A stretch of 35,780 bases of DNA. Origin: Cellulomonas aerilata (GTDB lineage Bacteria > Actinomycetota > Actinomycetes > Actinomycetales > Cellulomonadaceae). Below the pieces are notes generated by a model, which was not told the origin of the DNA, made no database searches, and saw only the letters and a program-made list of their open reading frames with translations. A program made the translations under genes and the position numbers. The stretch covers positions 1-35,780 of the forward strand of contig NZ_BJYY01000006.1 of the NCBI RefSeq assembly GCF_007991755.1, written 5' to 3'. Positions 23,501 to 31,401 of this stretch are shown in pieces. The first letter of the stretch is position 1, and each line of letters begins with the position of its first letter.

Positions 23501-23728
23501 ATGACATGGTGGATCGGGGGCCTGTCGGTGTTGCGCCTTCCGGAGCCGGTGCTGCCGGCGGAACGGCGGCATGGATCGGTCACCGTGCGGGTGCGCGGCG
23601 AGGTCGCGCATGACCGCCGGGCCGCCTCGAACCGGCGCACTTCTCGGCGTCGTGATGTCGCGTGCTTCCTTCGGCCACCCGGGGGAGGGCCGCCGGGCAC
23701 CGAACGGGTCGGCGAATTGTCCGATTAG
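23501..23728 (+). CDS. Doubtful small ORF, 75 residues
   Basis: Starts MTWWIGGLSVLRLPEP and continues ERRHGSVTVRVRGEVAH into an Arg-rich tail. Third-position G/C is moderate, there is no evident Shine-Dalgarno and no family is recognised. It lies in the gap between effector and regulator, so an immunity role is conceivable but unsupported. Confidence 0.2.
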   Translation: MTWWIGGLSVLRLPEPVLPAERRHGSVTVRVRGEVAHDRRAASNRRTSRRRDVACFLRPPGGGPPGTERVGELSD

Positions 23729-23804
23729 TCATGATTTAGGTGGGTTCTCGACCTGCGACATGGCTTTGTGCCCGCACCCTTCTTCCCGGCCGGTTCCAAT
23801 GTTC

Positions 23805-23834
23805 TTGACACCTCGTGATCGCCACCTTGACGAT
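23805..23834 (+). promoter_or_regulatory. Candidate promoter of the STAND/SARP regulator gene
   Basis: Perfect TTGACA (23805-23810), an 18-nt spacer, then GACGAT (23829-23834). Transcription would begin near 23841, leaving a leader of about 32 nt before ATG 23873 with AGGGGCG near 23864-23870. A second TTGACG at 23827-23832 overlaps the -10. Confidence 0.5.
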
Positions 23835-23872
23835 GATCCGACCGCGGTCATCGACTCGCTGGCAGGGGCGCG

Positions 23873-26800
23873 ATGGATGGGTCGGAGAATGTCCACCCGC
23901 GCCTGCCCCGCGCCCGGCGGTCGCCTCCTGAGGTCCACGGCCTCCGGCGGGATCGACTGCTGCACCTCCTCGACGAGCTGCCACAGGCCCGTCTCGGGCT
24001 GGTCGTGGCCCCACCGGGCGCGGGCAAGACGACGCTCATGGCGCAGTGGGCCGCGACCTGCGGGACCGACGTCGCCTGGTTGCGGGTGGACCGGGACGAC
24101 GGGGCGGACGGCCGCCTGGCCGCACGGCTGTCGGAGGCGCTGACGGACCACCTGGTGCTGGGTGGAGGCCCGGCGACCATGACGCAGCTGGCGATCGCGG
24201 TCGAGCGCCGCACGGAGCCGCTCGTGCTGGTCCTGGACGACCTGCACACCGTGGCGGGCACGGCCGCCGAGGCGGACCTGGAGCGGCTGCTCCTCATGGC
24301 GCCCGAGCACATCCGGATCCTGCTCGGGTCACGGCGCCGTCCCGCCCTGAACTTCGCGCGCTGCGAGCTGCCGCGCACCCTCCTGGTGCTGGAGGACGAC
24401 CTGGCGTTCCGCGGGTGGGAGGTGGAGCGGCTGTTCCGCAGCGTGTACCGCACGCCGCTGTCCGCGAACGACGCCGCCGACCTGGCCCGGCGCACCGCGG
24501 GGTGGGCGGCCGGGCTGCACCTGTTCAGCCTCTCCACCGTGGGTGCGGAGCCGACGGCGCGGCGGAGCGGGGTCGCGGCACTCGGCCGGCGCTCCCGCTA
24601 CGCGAGGGACTACCTCGACAGCGAGGTCCTCGCCGACGTGTCCCGGGCGCTGCGCCGGTTCCTCGCGAGGACCACGGTCTTCGACCGCCTGACGGTCGAG
24701 CGCTGCGACGCCCTGCTGAGCCGGGGCACCAGCCGGCGCATGCTGACCGAGGCGGCGCGGCTGTGCCCGATGGTCACGGCGGACGACGCGGGGGAGACGT
24801 TCGTCGTCCACGAGGTCCTGCGCCGGCACCTGGAGACCCAGTTCGAGGACGAGGTGGGCAGCACGCAGGCGCGCGCGTGGTGGTGCCGTGGCGCCGACGT
24901 CCTGGAGGCGACCGGGGCGCCCGTCGAGGCGGTGCGGGCGCGGGCGCTCGGCGGGGACTGGACCGGTGTGCGCCGGCTGCTGCACGCGGGAGGCCCGGAC
25001 CTGCTCGCGGCGGGCGCCCGGGCCTGGGCCGACGTCCTCCCGGCGTGGTCGCAGGAGGACGACCCGTGGGCCTCGCTCGTGGTCGCCAGGCGCCTGCTGG
25101 ACGACGGGCGGCTGGTGGCGGCCACCGCGGCCGCCGAGCGCACCGAGCCGCGTCTCGGTGACCCGGTCGGTGCCGACCTGTGCCGCCACGTCGTCGCGAC
25201 GGCCGCGGTCTGGGGTGTCACGCCGGACCTCTCGGCCGGGGACTGGCCGGCCCTCCTGCGTGCCGCCACCCGGCGCGACCCCGCCTCAGTCGCGCGGGAC
25301 ACGCGGGCCACCGGGTCGCTGCCGGTGCCCTACCGGGACCTGGTGCAGGGGCTGGCGTCCCTGCTCGCCGGTGACGCGACGTCGGGGGAGCAGGCGCTCG
25401 TGCGCTGCACGCACGAGCCGAACGGCGCCACCGTGCCGGCGCTCGCGGCGCGGCTGGCCATCGCATTCGTCGGCCTCCTGCGGCAGGACGCCGGGGCGTC
25501 GAGCCGCACGGTGGACCAGGTCGCCGCGGACGCCGACCGGTCCGGTCTGCCGTGGCTCGCACGGCTCGCGCGCGGGGTGGCGGACGCGTTCGACGCCCGG
25601 GGACCTGCCCGCGCGGACGGCGAGCCCGCGGGTGCGGACGCGGCTGCCGCCGTCGCGGCGGACTGCGACCAGCGCGGCGACCGCTGGGGCGCCCTGCTGG
25701 TGCGCGCCGCCTCCGCGATGGCGGGTCTGCGGGACGGGGACCTGGACCCCGCACCGTTCGAGCGCCTCGCCACGCGCTGCCGCGAGCTCGACGCCGGCGT
25801 GCCTGAGGCGTGGATGCGCTCGCTGCACGCGATCGTGGCCGGGGCGGGGGACCTGCCGGACGCGCTGGTCGACGCCGAGTCCGCGGAGTCCTACGCCCGC
25901 TCCGCGGCGGTGCCCGGGGCGCTGTGCCTGGCCTACGCGGGACTCGCGGTCACGCGGCCCGAGCAGCGGGGCGAGCTGCTCGACCTCGCGTCGATGTCGG
26001 GGGCCGCGACCGGTCTGGGTCCGGGCCCGTGGCGCTGGCTCGGCCCGGTGGCGGACCTGCTCTGGGGCCCGGAGCCGTCCGTCCCGGAGCAGCCGCTCCA
26101 CGCGCCGTCCCTGCGCGCCCCTCGCCTTCCGTCCGCATCCGCGTCCGACCCGTCCGCGTCCCGGCCCACCGCGCCCGTCCCCGGCCGCACAGGTTCTCGA
26201 CCACAGGGGCCCTCCACCCCGGCGCTGCCCGGTCCCGCGCCGGTCGCGCTGCGCTGCTTCGGCGAGTTCCGGATGGCGGTCGGCGGCCAGGCGCTCGACC
26301 TCTCGGTGGTCCGGCCGCGGGCCCGGTCGGTGCTGCGGATGCTGGCGGTCCACGCCGGGCGGATGGTGCACCGCGAGCAGCTGGCGGACGCGCTGTGGGC
26401 CGACGTCGAACCCTCCGCCGCGCTGCACTCGCTGCAGGTCAACCTGTCCAACCTCCGCGGTCTGCTGTCCGCAGGGGTGGGCGGCGGGCGGGGCAGCACC
26501 CTCATCGTCCGGGAGGGCGACGCCTACGGACTGGCGCTCCCGGACGGCTCGACGTGCGACGTGCTGGACTTCGAGCGTGCGCTCGGCGAGGCACGGACGG
26601 CGGCGGCCGGCCCGTCCGACGGGCGGACCGCCGGCGCGCTGCGCCGCGCCCTGGAGGTCTACGCCGGCGACCTGCTGCCCGAGGAGGGTCCGGCGGACTG
26701 GGCCGCCGCCCTGCGGGCGCAGTACCGCAGCCAGGCGGCCGAGGCGGCCGCCTCCCTCGCCTCGCTGGAGCTCCTGCGCGGCGACCCTGCCGCGGCGGTG

Positions 26801-27112
26801 GCCGCCGCCACCCGGAGCGTGGAGATCGACGTCTGCCTGGACGGTGCATGGCGCACGCTGATCGCGGCCTACCGGCTCCTCGGCGACCTGGCGGCTGGCG
26901 AGCGGGCCCAGCGCCGGTACGCCGAGGTCCTGCTGGACCTCGGCGTGGACCTGCGGCACGCGCCCTCCCGGGCCGGCACGACGTGGACGGCGCCGGCCGC
27001 GTCCACCGTGGGGGTCACCGGCGTCCGAAGATCTCCACCTCTCCCACCGCCACGGGAGCAGCCGGGTCCTGCGCCGGGTGCACCGACCCGATCGTCAGCG
27101 CCACGGCGGTGA
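23873..27112 (+). CDS. Large STAND-ATPase/SARP-type transcriptional regulator
   Basis: 1079 residues. The N-terminal part is a MalT/LuxR-like STAND NTPase: Walker A in APPGAGKTT (46-54), Walker B in LVLVLDDLH (117-125), then a winged-helix region with VVHEVLRRHLETQF. A TPR-like, Ala-rich middle spans about 330-730. The C-terminus is an OmpR-type winged helix (about 790-885: LRCFGEFRMAVGGQALDL, RPRARSVLRMLAVHAGRMVHREQLADALW split over the helices) followed by a bacterial transcriptional activation domain (about 890-1040), as in SARP/AfsR proteins. Unusually the DNA-binding part is at the C-terminus. Large regulators of this type sit next to actinomycete eCIS loci, so control of the injection-system genes and effector is the likely role (inference). 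Its last 98 bp are antisense to the zinc-ribbon gene; the true domain ends before this. Confidence 0.9.
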   Translation: MDGSENVHPRLPRARRSPPEVHGLRRDRLLHLLDELPQARLGLVVAPPGAGKTTLMAQWAATCGTDVAWLRVDRDDGADGRLAARLSEALTDHLVLGGGPATMTQLAIAVERRTEPLVLVLDDLHTVAGTAAEADLERLLLMAPEHIRILLGSRRRPALNFARCELPRTLLVLEDDLAFRGWEVERLFRSVYRTPLSANDAADLARRTAGWAAGLHLFSLSTVGAEPTARRSGVAALGRRSRYARDYLDSEVLADVSRALRRFLARTTVFDRLTVERCDALLSRGTSRRMLTEAARLCPMVTADDAGETFVVHEVLRRHLETQFEDEVGSTQARAWWCRGADVLEATGAPVEAVRARALGGDWTGVRRLLHAGGPDLLAAGARAWADVLPAWSQEDDPWASLVVARRLLDDGRLVAATAAAERTEPRLGDPVGADLCRHVVATAAVWGVTPDLSAGDWPALLRAATRRDPASVARDTRATGSLPVPYRDLVQGLASLLAGDATSGEQALVRCTHEPNGATVPALAARLAIAFVGLLRQDAGASSRTVDQVAADADRSGLPWLARLARGVADAFDARGPARADGEPAGADAAAAVAADCDQRGDRWGALLVRAASAMAGLRDGDLDPAPFERLATRCRELDAGVPEAWMRSLHAIVAGAGDLPDALVDAESAESYARSAAVPGALCLAYAGLAVTRPEQRGELLDLASMSGAATGLGPGPWRWLGPVADLLWGPEPSVPEQPLHAPSLRAPRLPSASASDPSASRPTAPVPGRTGSRPQGPSTPALPGPAPVALRCFGEFRMAVGGQALDLSVVRPRARSVLRMLAVHAGRMVHREQLADALWADVEPSAALHSLQVNLSNLRGLLSAGVGGGRGSTLIVREGDAYGLALPDGSTCDVLDFERALGEARTAAAGPSDGRTAGALRRALEVYAGDLLPEEGPADWAAALRAQYRSQAAEAAASLASLELLRGDPAAAVAAATRSVEIDVCLDGAWRTLIAAYRLLGDLAAGERAQRRYAEVLLDLGVDLRHAPSRAGTTWTAPAASTVGVTGVRRSPPLPPPREQPGPAPGAPTRSSAPRR

Positions 27113-28271
27113 CGTCGTCGACTCCGAGCCGCAGCGTCTGCTCACCGGCCTCGTCGGCGAGCGCGAACTCCCGCGCCAGCACCGTGCCGTCCGACCGTGT
27201 CGCGGTGACCACCACGTCACGGGGACGCGCCTCGAGGAGGAACTGCTCCTGCTGGCGGGACGCGCCGGGGGTGACCAGCACGTAGACCAGCCGGAACGGC
27301 TCGTCGAAGGCCAGCTGCAGCGACTGCCCCAGCGCGGTGTCCGCGGCGCCGGGCGACCACGAACGGTCGAAGACGCCGTCGACCGCGAGGCGCGCCTCCC
27401 GGCCGGCCTGCTCGGCGGAGGCCGCCACACCGGCCGGCCGCACGGCCTCCACACCCGTGACCGCGTCGGAGACCATCGCGTACCCGGTCCGCAGCGCGTC
27501 CCGGGCGAGCCACCCGCCCACGCCGAGGCCGGCGACGACCAGCAGCGTCACGAGCGACCGGGTGGGGACGTGGCGCCGCGGTCTCGTGGTGGGGCGGGTG
27601 CCGGCCACCGTGACGGTGGCGGTACGACGTCGGCCCAGCCGCCGCCACCACGGCGGTCGGACGGCGACCGGGGCGTCGGCCAGGTCGCGGCCGCACCGCC
27701 GGCAGAACTTGCGCGTGGGCACGTTCCCCGCGCCGCAGTTGCCGCAGATCAGCTCCCCGGGTGCGGGCGGCGGCTCGTCGTCGGGTGGGGGCGGTGGTGA
27801 GGCCGGCGCCGGGGACTCGTCGCGCTCGGTCGGCTTGGCGACGCCGAACCGCCGAGCGCTGTCGTGCTCGCGGCGGGCGCCGTGGTCGACCGGTGCGGGT
27901 GGGAGGCCACCAGCCGGACCCGGTCCGGCGCCCGGACCGGGGCGGACGGCGGCGCCCCGGTCGACCGGCTGTCCGGCTGGTGCGTCGTCGACCGACGGAG
28001 CACCGGCGGCGGGGGACGACGTCATGCCGGGCCCCGCGGCGTCCCGACCGTCGCCGCCCCGGCCGGCAGCCGACAGGATCCTGTCCACGATGCGGTGCCG
28101 CTCCGGCTCCGGCTCGGCCGGGGGCGGGGTCGGTTCCGGCGCCGGGGGAGGCGCCTCGGGGACGGGGGGCGCGTCGACCCGCTGCCCCTCCCACTCCAGG
28201 TACGCCCCGCACTGGCCGCAGAAGCTCTCGCCGTCCTCGTTGCGGGCGGTGCAGCTCGCGCAGATGATCAC
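27015..28271 (-). CDS. Zinc-ribbon / transmembrane / discoidin-like protein of the eCIS operon
   Basis: 418 residues. An N-terminal zinc ribbon (ICASCTARNEDGESFCGQCG; four Cys) is followed by a long Pro/Ala/Gly-rich linker, a second zinc ribbon at about 168-190 (CGNCGAGNVPTRKFCRRCG), basic residues, one membrane segment (about 238-256, SLVTLLVVAGLGVGGWLA) and an outer C-terminal domain of about 130 residues resembling the NADase-type glycan-binding (discoidin-like) fold (SLQLAFDEPFRLVYVLVTPG ... VGEVEIFGRR). It could tether or position the injection system at the membrane or cell surface; this is inference. GTG at 28271 with an AGAGGTGG at about 8 nt. The gene is last in the visible operon, 16 bp after the tail-protein-I-like gene, and its 3' end overlaps the convergent regulator by 98 bp. 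Confidence 0.85.
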   Translation of the reverse strand: MIICASCTARNEDGESFCGQCGAYLEWEGQRVDAPPVPEAPPPAPEPTPPPAEPEPERHRIVDRILSAAGRGGDGRDAAGPGMTSSPAAGAPSVDDAPAGQPVDRGAAVRPGPGAGPGPAGGLPPAPVDHGARREHDSARRFGVAKPTERDESPAPASPPPPPDDEPPPAPGELICGNCGAGNVPTRKFCRRCGRDLADAPVAVRPPWWRRLGRRRTATVTVAGTRPTTRPRRHVPTRSLVTLLVVAGLGVGGWLARDALRTGYAMVSDAVTGVEAVRPAGVAASAEQAGREARLAVDGVFDRSWSPGAADTALGQSLQLAFDEPFRLVYVLVTPGASRQQEQFLLEARPRDVVVTATRSDGTVLAREFALADEAGEQTLRLGVDDVTAVALTIGSVHPAQDPAAPVAVGEVEIFGRR

Positions 28272-28287
28272 CGGTCATCCCACCTCT

Positions 28288-28971
28288 CTACGACCCGCTC
28301 CCGGGCGCTGACAGCCCCGGTGGTGCCTGCGCCGGTCCCTCCGGGTGCGGCGCGTCGACGGCGCGAGGCGCCGCGTCGGTCCGCTCGCCACCGCGCACCA
28401 CGACGACGGTGTGCGGCACGTGTGCCGGCTTGACCGCGTCCACCACCCGGTCCAGCCGGCGCAGGTCCAGGGCGTCGGGATCGGGCACCGTGACCCGCAC
28501 GGTGAGCGCCGGCTCCCTGTCGCCCGGCATCGGCGCACCCGGGGACGCCGACCACGTGGTCCCGCCGGTGTCCGAGACCTGCACCGTCCCGTCGTCGGCC
28601 GGACCGGTCGGACCCGCTGGACCGGCCGGACCGAGGCCGAGGGTGAGCCGGACGGCGTCGGCGACGCCGGGCAGGGTGCCACGGCGCCGGTGGAGCAGCG
28701 CGGCCCCCAGGACGATCTCGCGTCGCTGCTCCACCGGCCAGGCCTCGTCCACGTCGATCCCCAGCCACTGCGCGACCCACGCCAGGAAGTCCGGGGGGCA
28801 CAGCCGCGGGTCGATGTAGTCGTGCAGCGTGTCCAGGGTCAGCAGGACCGGCGCCAGGGCGTCGTCGAACGCCGCGACGAAGCCCTGGGTGAACGCCTCC
28901 TCCTGGTACACCGCCGGGAGCCGGCCCAGGAGCGGCACCCGGGTCGCCAGGCCCGGCACCATCCCGCGCAC
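28288..28971 (-). CDS. Phage tail protein I-like baseplate protein (eCIS)
   Basis: 227-residue protein of the tail-protein-I / P2 gpI-like family, which caps or attaches parts of the baseplate wedge. Motifs: VPLLGRLPAVYQEEAFTQGFVAAFDDALAPVLLTLDTLHDYIDPRLCPPDFLAWVAQWLG in order over residues about 10-70, then LHRRRGTLPGVADAVRLTLG. The C-terminal third is a beta-rich domain with VRVTVPDPDALDLRRLDRVVDAVKPAHV, after a Gly/Pro-rich hinge. The GTG at 28971 lies one base after the stop of the baseplate-J gene and gives the VRGMVPGL N-terminus; an ATG at 28962 is a shorter option. It corresponds in order to Afp12-like genes, though its length is much smaller, as in many actinomycete systems. Confidence 0.88.
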   Translation of the reverse strand: MRGMVPGLATRVPLLGRLPAVYQEEAFTQGFVAAFDDALAPVLLTLDTLHDYIDPRLCPPDFLAWVAQWLGIDVDEAWPVEQRREIVLGAALLHRRRGTLPGVADAVRLTLGLGPAGPAGPTGPADDGTVQVSDTGGTTWSASPGAPMPGDREPALTVRVTVPDPDALDLRRLDRVVDAVKPAHVPHTVVVVRGGERTDAAPRAVDAPHPEGPAQAPPGLSAPGSGS

Positions 28972-28972
28972 G

Positions 28973-30928
28973 TCAGGCCCCCGCCCGGACGCGCACGTGC
29001 GGGTCGAAGGAGAACACCAGCGCGTGCGGGTCCAGCTCGATCCGCTGGGTCGGCTCGCCGCGCCGGCCCGAGCGCGGGTCCGCCGGGTACAGCTGCACCT
29101 CGTCGACCATCTCCGTGCCGCGCAGCCGCTGGAGGACGGCGTACAGCTCGCCCGCCTGCACCGGTCGCCCGAAGGGCCAGCCGATGCCGTCAGGCCCACC
29201 GGTGATCGGGTCCAGGTACCGGTTGACCGCGGCGATGGCGTCGGTCCGGAGCCGCTCCAGCGAGAAGCGGTGCCGCGCCGTCAGCTCGGCGACCACGGTC
29301 ACCCCCTGGTAGAACGGCGGCTCCACCAGGACACGCGCGCCGACGGGCCGGCGCTCGTCCAGGTGCGTGGCGATCGCCGCCAGCGCCTCGTCGGGAGGGA
29401 TCAGGTCCTCGAACCCGCGGTGGCCGTCGTCGGGCGCCGGAGCGGCGTCCGGGACCACCAGGACGCGCACCCCCAGGGCCTCCTCGGGTGTGCGCGCCGG
29501 CACGCACCGCACCCGGGCGATCCCCGGCGCGGCCCGGCGGGCCAGCTGCTCGTAGTCCTCGGCCGTGACGGCCCGGTCGCGCGTCCGCAGGGCCAGCGGA
29601 CCGCGCTCCTTGGCCTCGTCGATCGTCTCGCCGTCGACCCCGCCGTGCGCCGCCCGCCGGTTCTCCACCCGGTCCACGAACGGGACCGTGGTCCGCAGCA
29701 CCACCAGGCTCCGCGCCGCGACGTTGCCGGCGGGTCCACCACCCGTGCGGTACTCGGGCACCCGCAGCGGTGCCCCCTTGGCCGGCACCGCCCCGAAGAG
29801 GCGCAGCGAGCCGTCCGGCTGGCGCAGGGCGGGTGGGAAGGTGACCTCACCGGTCGAGCGGTCCAGCCGGACGACGCGGTCACCGTCCGACGACCCGGCG
29901 AACGAGTCCACCTCCGTCCACTCGGTCCACCCCGTCTCGTCGGCCACCTCCACGACGAACGGCGAGCCGCTGGGGACGACGGGGTGCCGCTCGAGGAGGA
30001 AGGACTGGCCGGGCACGCCCTCGGACACGCCGAGCACCTCGTCGGTGAGCGTCGCGGCGTGGACGGCCGTCACGGTCCCCCCCACGGTGAACGCCGCGGC
30101 CGAGGAGACGATCGGCGAGGACCGGTACGGCGGGTACTGGTGCGGCGGGTCGACCACCCGGCACCGCAGCCACCCCGCCGCCAGCCGGCCCACCGTCGTC
30201 TCGGTGTGGCCGGCCGGGACGTGCAGGAGGACGTCTCCGGGACGGTTGAGCCCGCCCGTCCCGTCGTGCTCGACCTCGCAGCGACGCCAGCCCGTGCCGT
30301 CGCGCGCCTCCCACACCAGCGGGGGGTGCGTCGGGTCCACCCCGACCCCGTGCACCTCGCACTCGAGCCGGACCGCGACGACGCACGAGGGGGCGGCGCC
30401 GTCGAGCCCGAACAGGACGGCGTCGTCGACCTGCGGGGCGGGCGCGAACGCCGGGAACTCCACCCGCGCGGCGACGGCGTCGTCCCGGCGCTGGGGGTCG
30501 GCGCCCGCGGCCTGGGTGAGCACGTGGGCCAGCCGGCGCGGTGGGATGACGAGCTCGGTCTCGGTGGCGAAGACGATGGCCTCGTCCTGCTCGGTGCGCA
30601 GGGTCGACACCTCGGCACGGACCGGGACGACCACGGGATCGGGCTGCGGGGCCGAGAGCCACAGGACCACGTCGGTGGTCGCGGCGACCGGGGGGTGCAG
30701 GGTGACGCCGAGCAGGTCCAGGAAGGTGACGTAGAGCCGGTCCGGCACACGGTTGAGCCGGTAGAACAGCTCGTCGACCATGAACGCGAACGTCTCGATC
30801 AGCGTCACCCCGGGGTCCGAGACGTTGTGGTCGGTCCACTGCGGGCACCGCTGCTGGACCATCCGCTTCGCGTCGTCGACCAGCTCCTGGAACCGCCGGT
30901 CGTCGAGGTCGGGTGCCGGGAGCACCAT
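28973..30928 (-). CDS. Baseplate J-like wedge protein (Afp11-like)
   Basis: 651 residues. Builds the baseplate wedges that hold the spike and sheath. Recognisable N-terminal signature of the baseplate J family: RRFQELVDDAKRMVQQRCPQWTDHNVSDPGVTLIETFAFMVDELFYRLNRVPDRLYV spread over residues about 10-65. Further along are the beta-rich central repeats and the late region with ETIDEAKERGPLALRTRDRAVTAEDYEQLARRA (about 445-475), and the C-terminal ARHRFSLERLRTDAIAAVNRYLDP part. The ATG at 30928 overlaps the stop of the gp25-like gene by one base (TGATG), so the two are coupled. The downstream gene follows after one base. Confidence 0.93.
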   Translation of the reverse strand: MVLPAPDLDDRRFQELVDDAKRMVQQRCPQWTDHNVSDPGVTLIETFAFMVDELFYRLNRVPDRLYVTFLDLLGVTLHPPVAATTDVVLWLSAPQPDPVVVPVRAEVSTLRTEQDEAIVFATETELVIPPRRLAHVLTQAAGADPQRRDDAVAARVEFPAFAPAPQVDDAVLFGLDGAAPSCVVAVRLECEVHGVGVDPTHPPLVWEARDGTGWRRCEVEHDGTGGLNRPGDVLLHVPAGHTETTVGRLAAGWLRCRVVDPPHQYPPYRSSPIVSSAAAFTVGGTVTAVHAATLTDEVLGVSEGVPGQSFLLERHPVVPSGSPFVVEVADETGWTEWTEVDSFAGSSDGDRVVRLDRSTGEVTFPPALRQPDGSLRLFGAVPAKGAPLRVPEYRTGGGPAGNVAARSLVVLRTTVPFVDRVENRRAAHGGVDGETIDEAKERGPLALRTRDRAVTAEDYEQLARRAAPGIARVRCVPARTPEEALGVRVLVVPDAAPAPDDGHRGFEDLIPPDEALAAIATHLDERRPVGARVLVEPPFYQGVTVVAELTARHRFSLERLRTDAIAAVNRYLDPITGGPDGIGWPFGRPVQAGELYAVLQRLRGTEMVDEVQLYPADPRSGRRGEPTQRIELDPHALVFSFDPHVRVRAGA

Positions 30929-31332
30929 CACGCACCGCCTTCCTGGGGGATGACGTAGAACGGGAAGACGAGGTTGCGGGGGTCGTTGGTGCCCCGGACG
31001 GCGTAGAGGACGTCGATGAAGAGGACGCCCTCCTGCACGGCGTCGAAGCGCACGACGACGTCGTGCAGGTCGATCCGGGGCTCCCACTGCTCCAGCGCGA
31101 CCCGGACGACGTAGGCGATGTCCCCGGCCGTGGCCGCGTCGGCCGGGGCGAACACGTAGTCGTGGACGGCGCAGCCGAACTCCGGGCGCATGGGGCGCTC
31201 TCCCGGGGCGGTCGCCAGGATCAGGCGGATGCTCTCCTCGATCTCCCGCTCGCGGGTGACCAGGGCGATGCGACCGGTCGGATCCGTGCGCATCGGGAAG
31301 GCCCAGCCCGCGCCGACGAACTCCTGGCCCAT
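30928..31332 (-). CDS. gp25-like baseplate protein (Afp9-like)
   Basis: 134-residue member of the GPW/gp25 family, which forms the inner baseplate ring and initiates sheath assembly in contractile systems. Motifs: GAGWAFPMRTDPTGRIALVTREREIEESIRLILATAPGERPMRPEFGCAVHDYVF over residues 7-61, in which ERPMRPEFG is the classic gp25 signature (residues 45-53). RBS GAGGAGG lies 5-6 nt before ATG 31332. A 69-bp gap separates it from the VgrG-like gene. No PAAR gene lies between this and the baseplate-J gene, where Afp10 would be expected. Confidence 0.94.
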   Translation of the reverse strand: MGQEFVGAGWAFPMRTDPTGRIALVTREREIEESIRLILATAPGERPMRPEFGCAVHDYVFAPADAATAGDIAYVVRVALEQWEPRIDLHDVVVRFDAVQEGVLFIDVLYAVRGTNDPRNLVFPFYVIPQEGGA

Positions 31333-31401
31333 CCCGTCCTCCTCGGTGCTCGGTCTGCCCGGTCCGCTCGTGCTCGGTCGTGCTCGTGGGTCCGGCGTCG
31401 C

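Larger units (their letters stand above)
23127..23872. other. 746-bp stretch without a clear gene behind the effector
   Basis: The region is less GC-rich than the rest of the window and no ORF has both an RBS and genome-like codon use. It holds a gene remnant on the minus strand (23324-23460), a doubtful plus-strand ORF (23501-23728), and the regulator's promoter near 23805-23834. This is where an immunity gene would be expected if the effector needed one; none is recognised. It may be a scar of repeated toxin-tip exchange. Confidence 0.55.
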
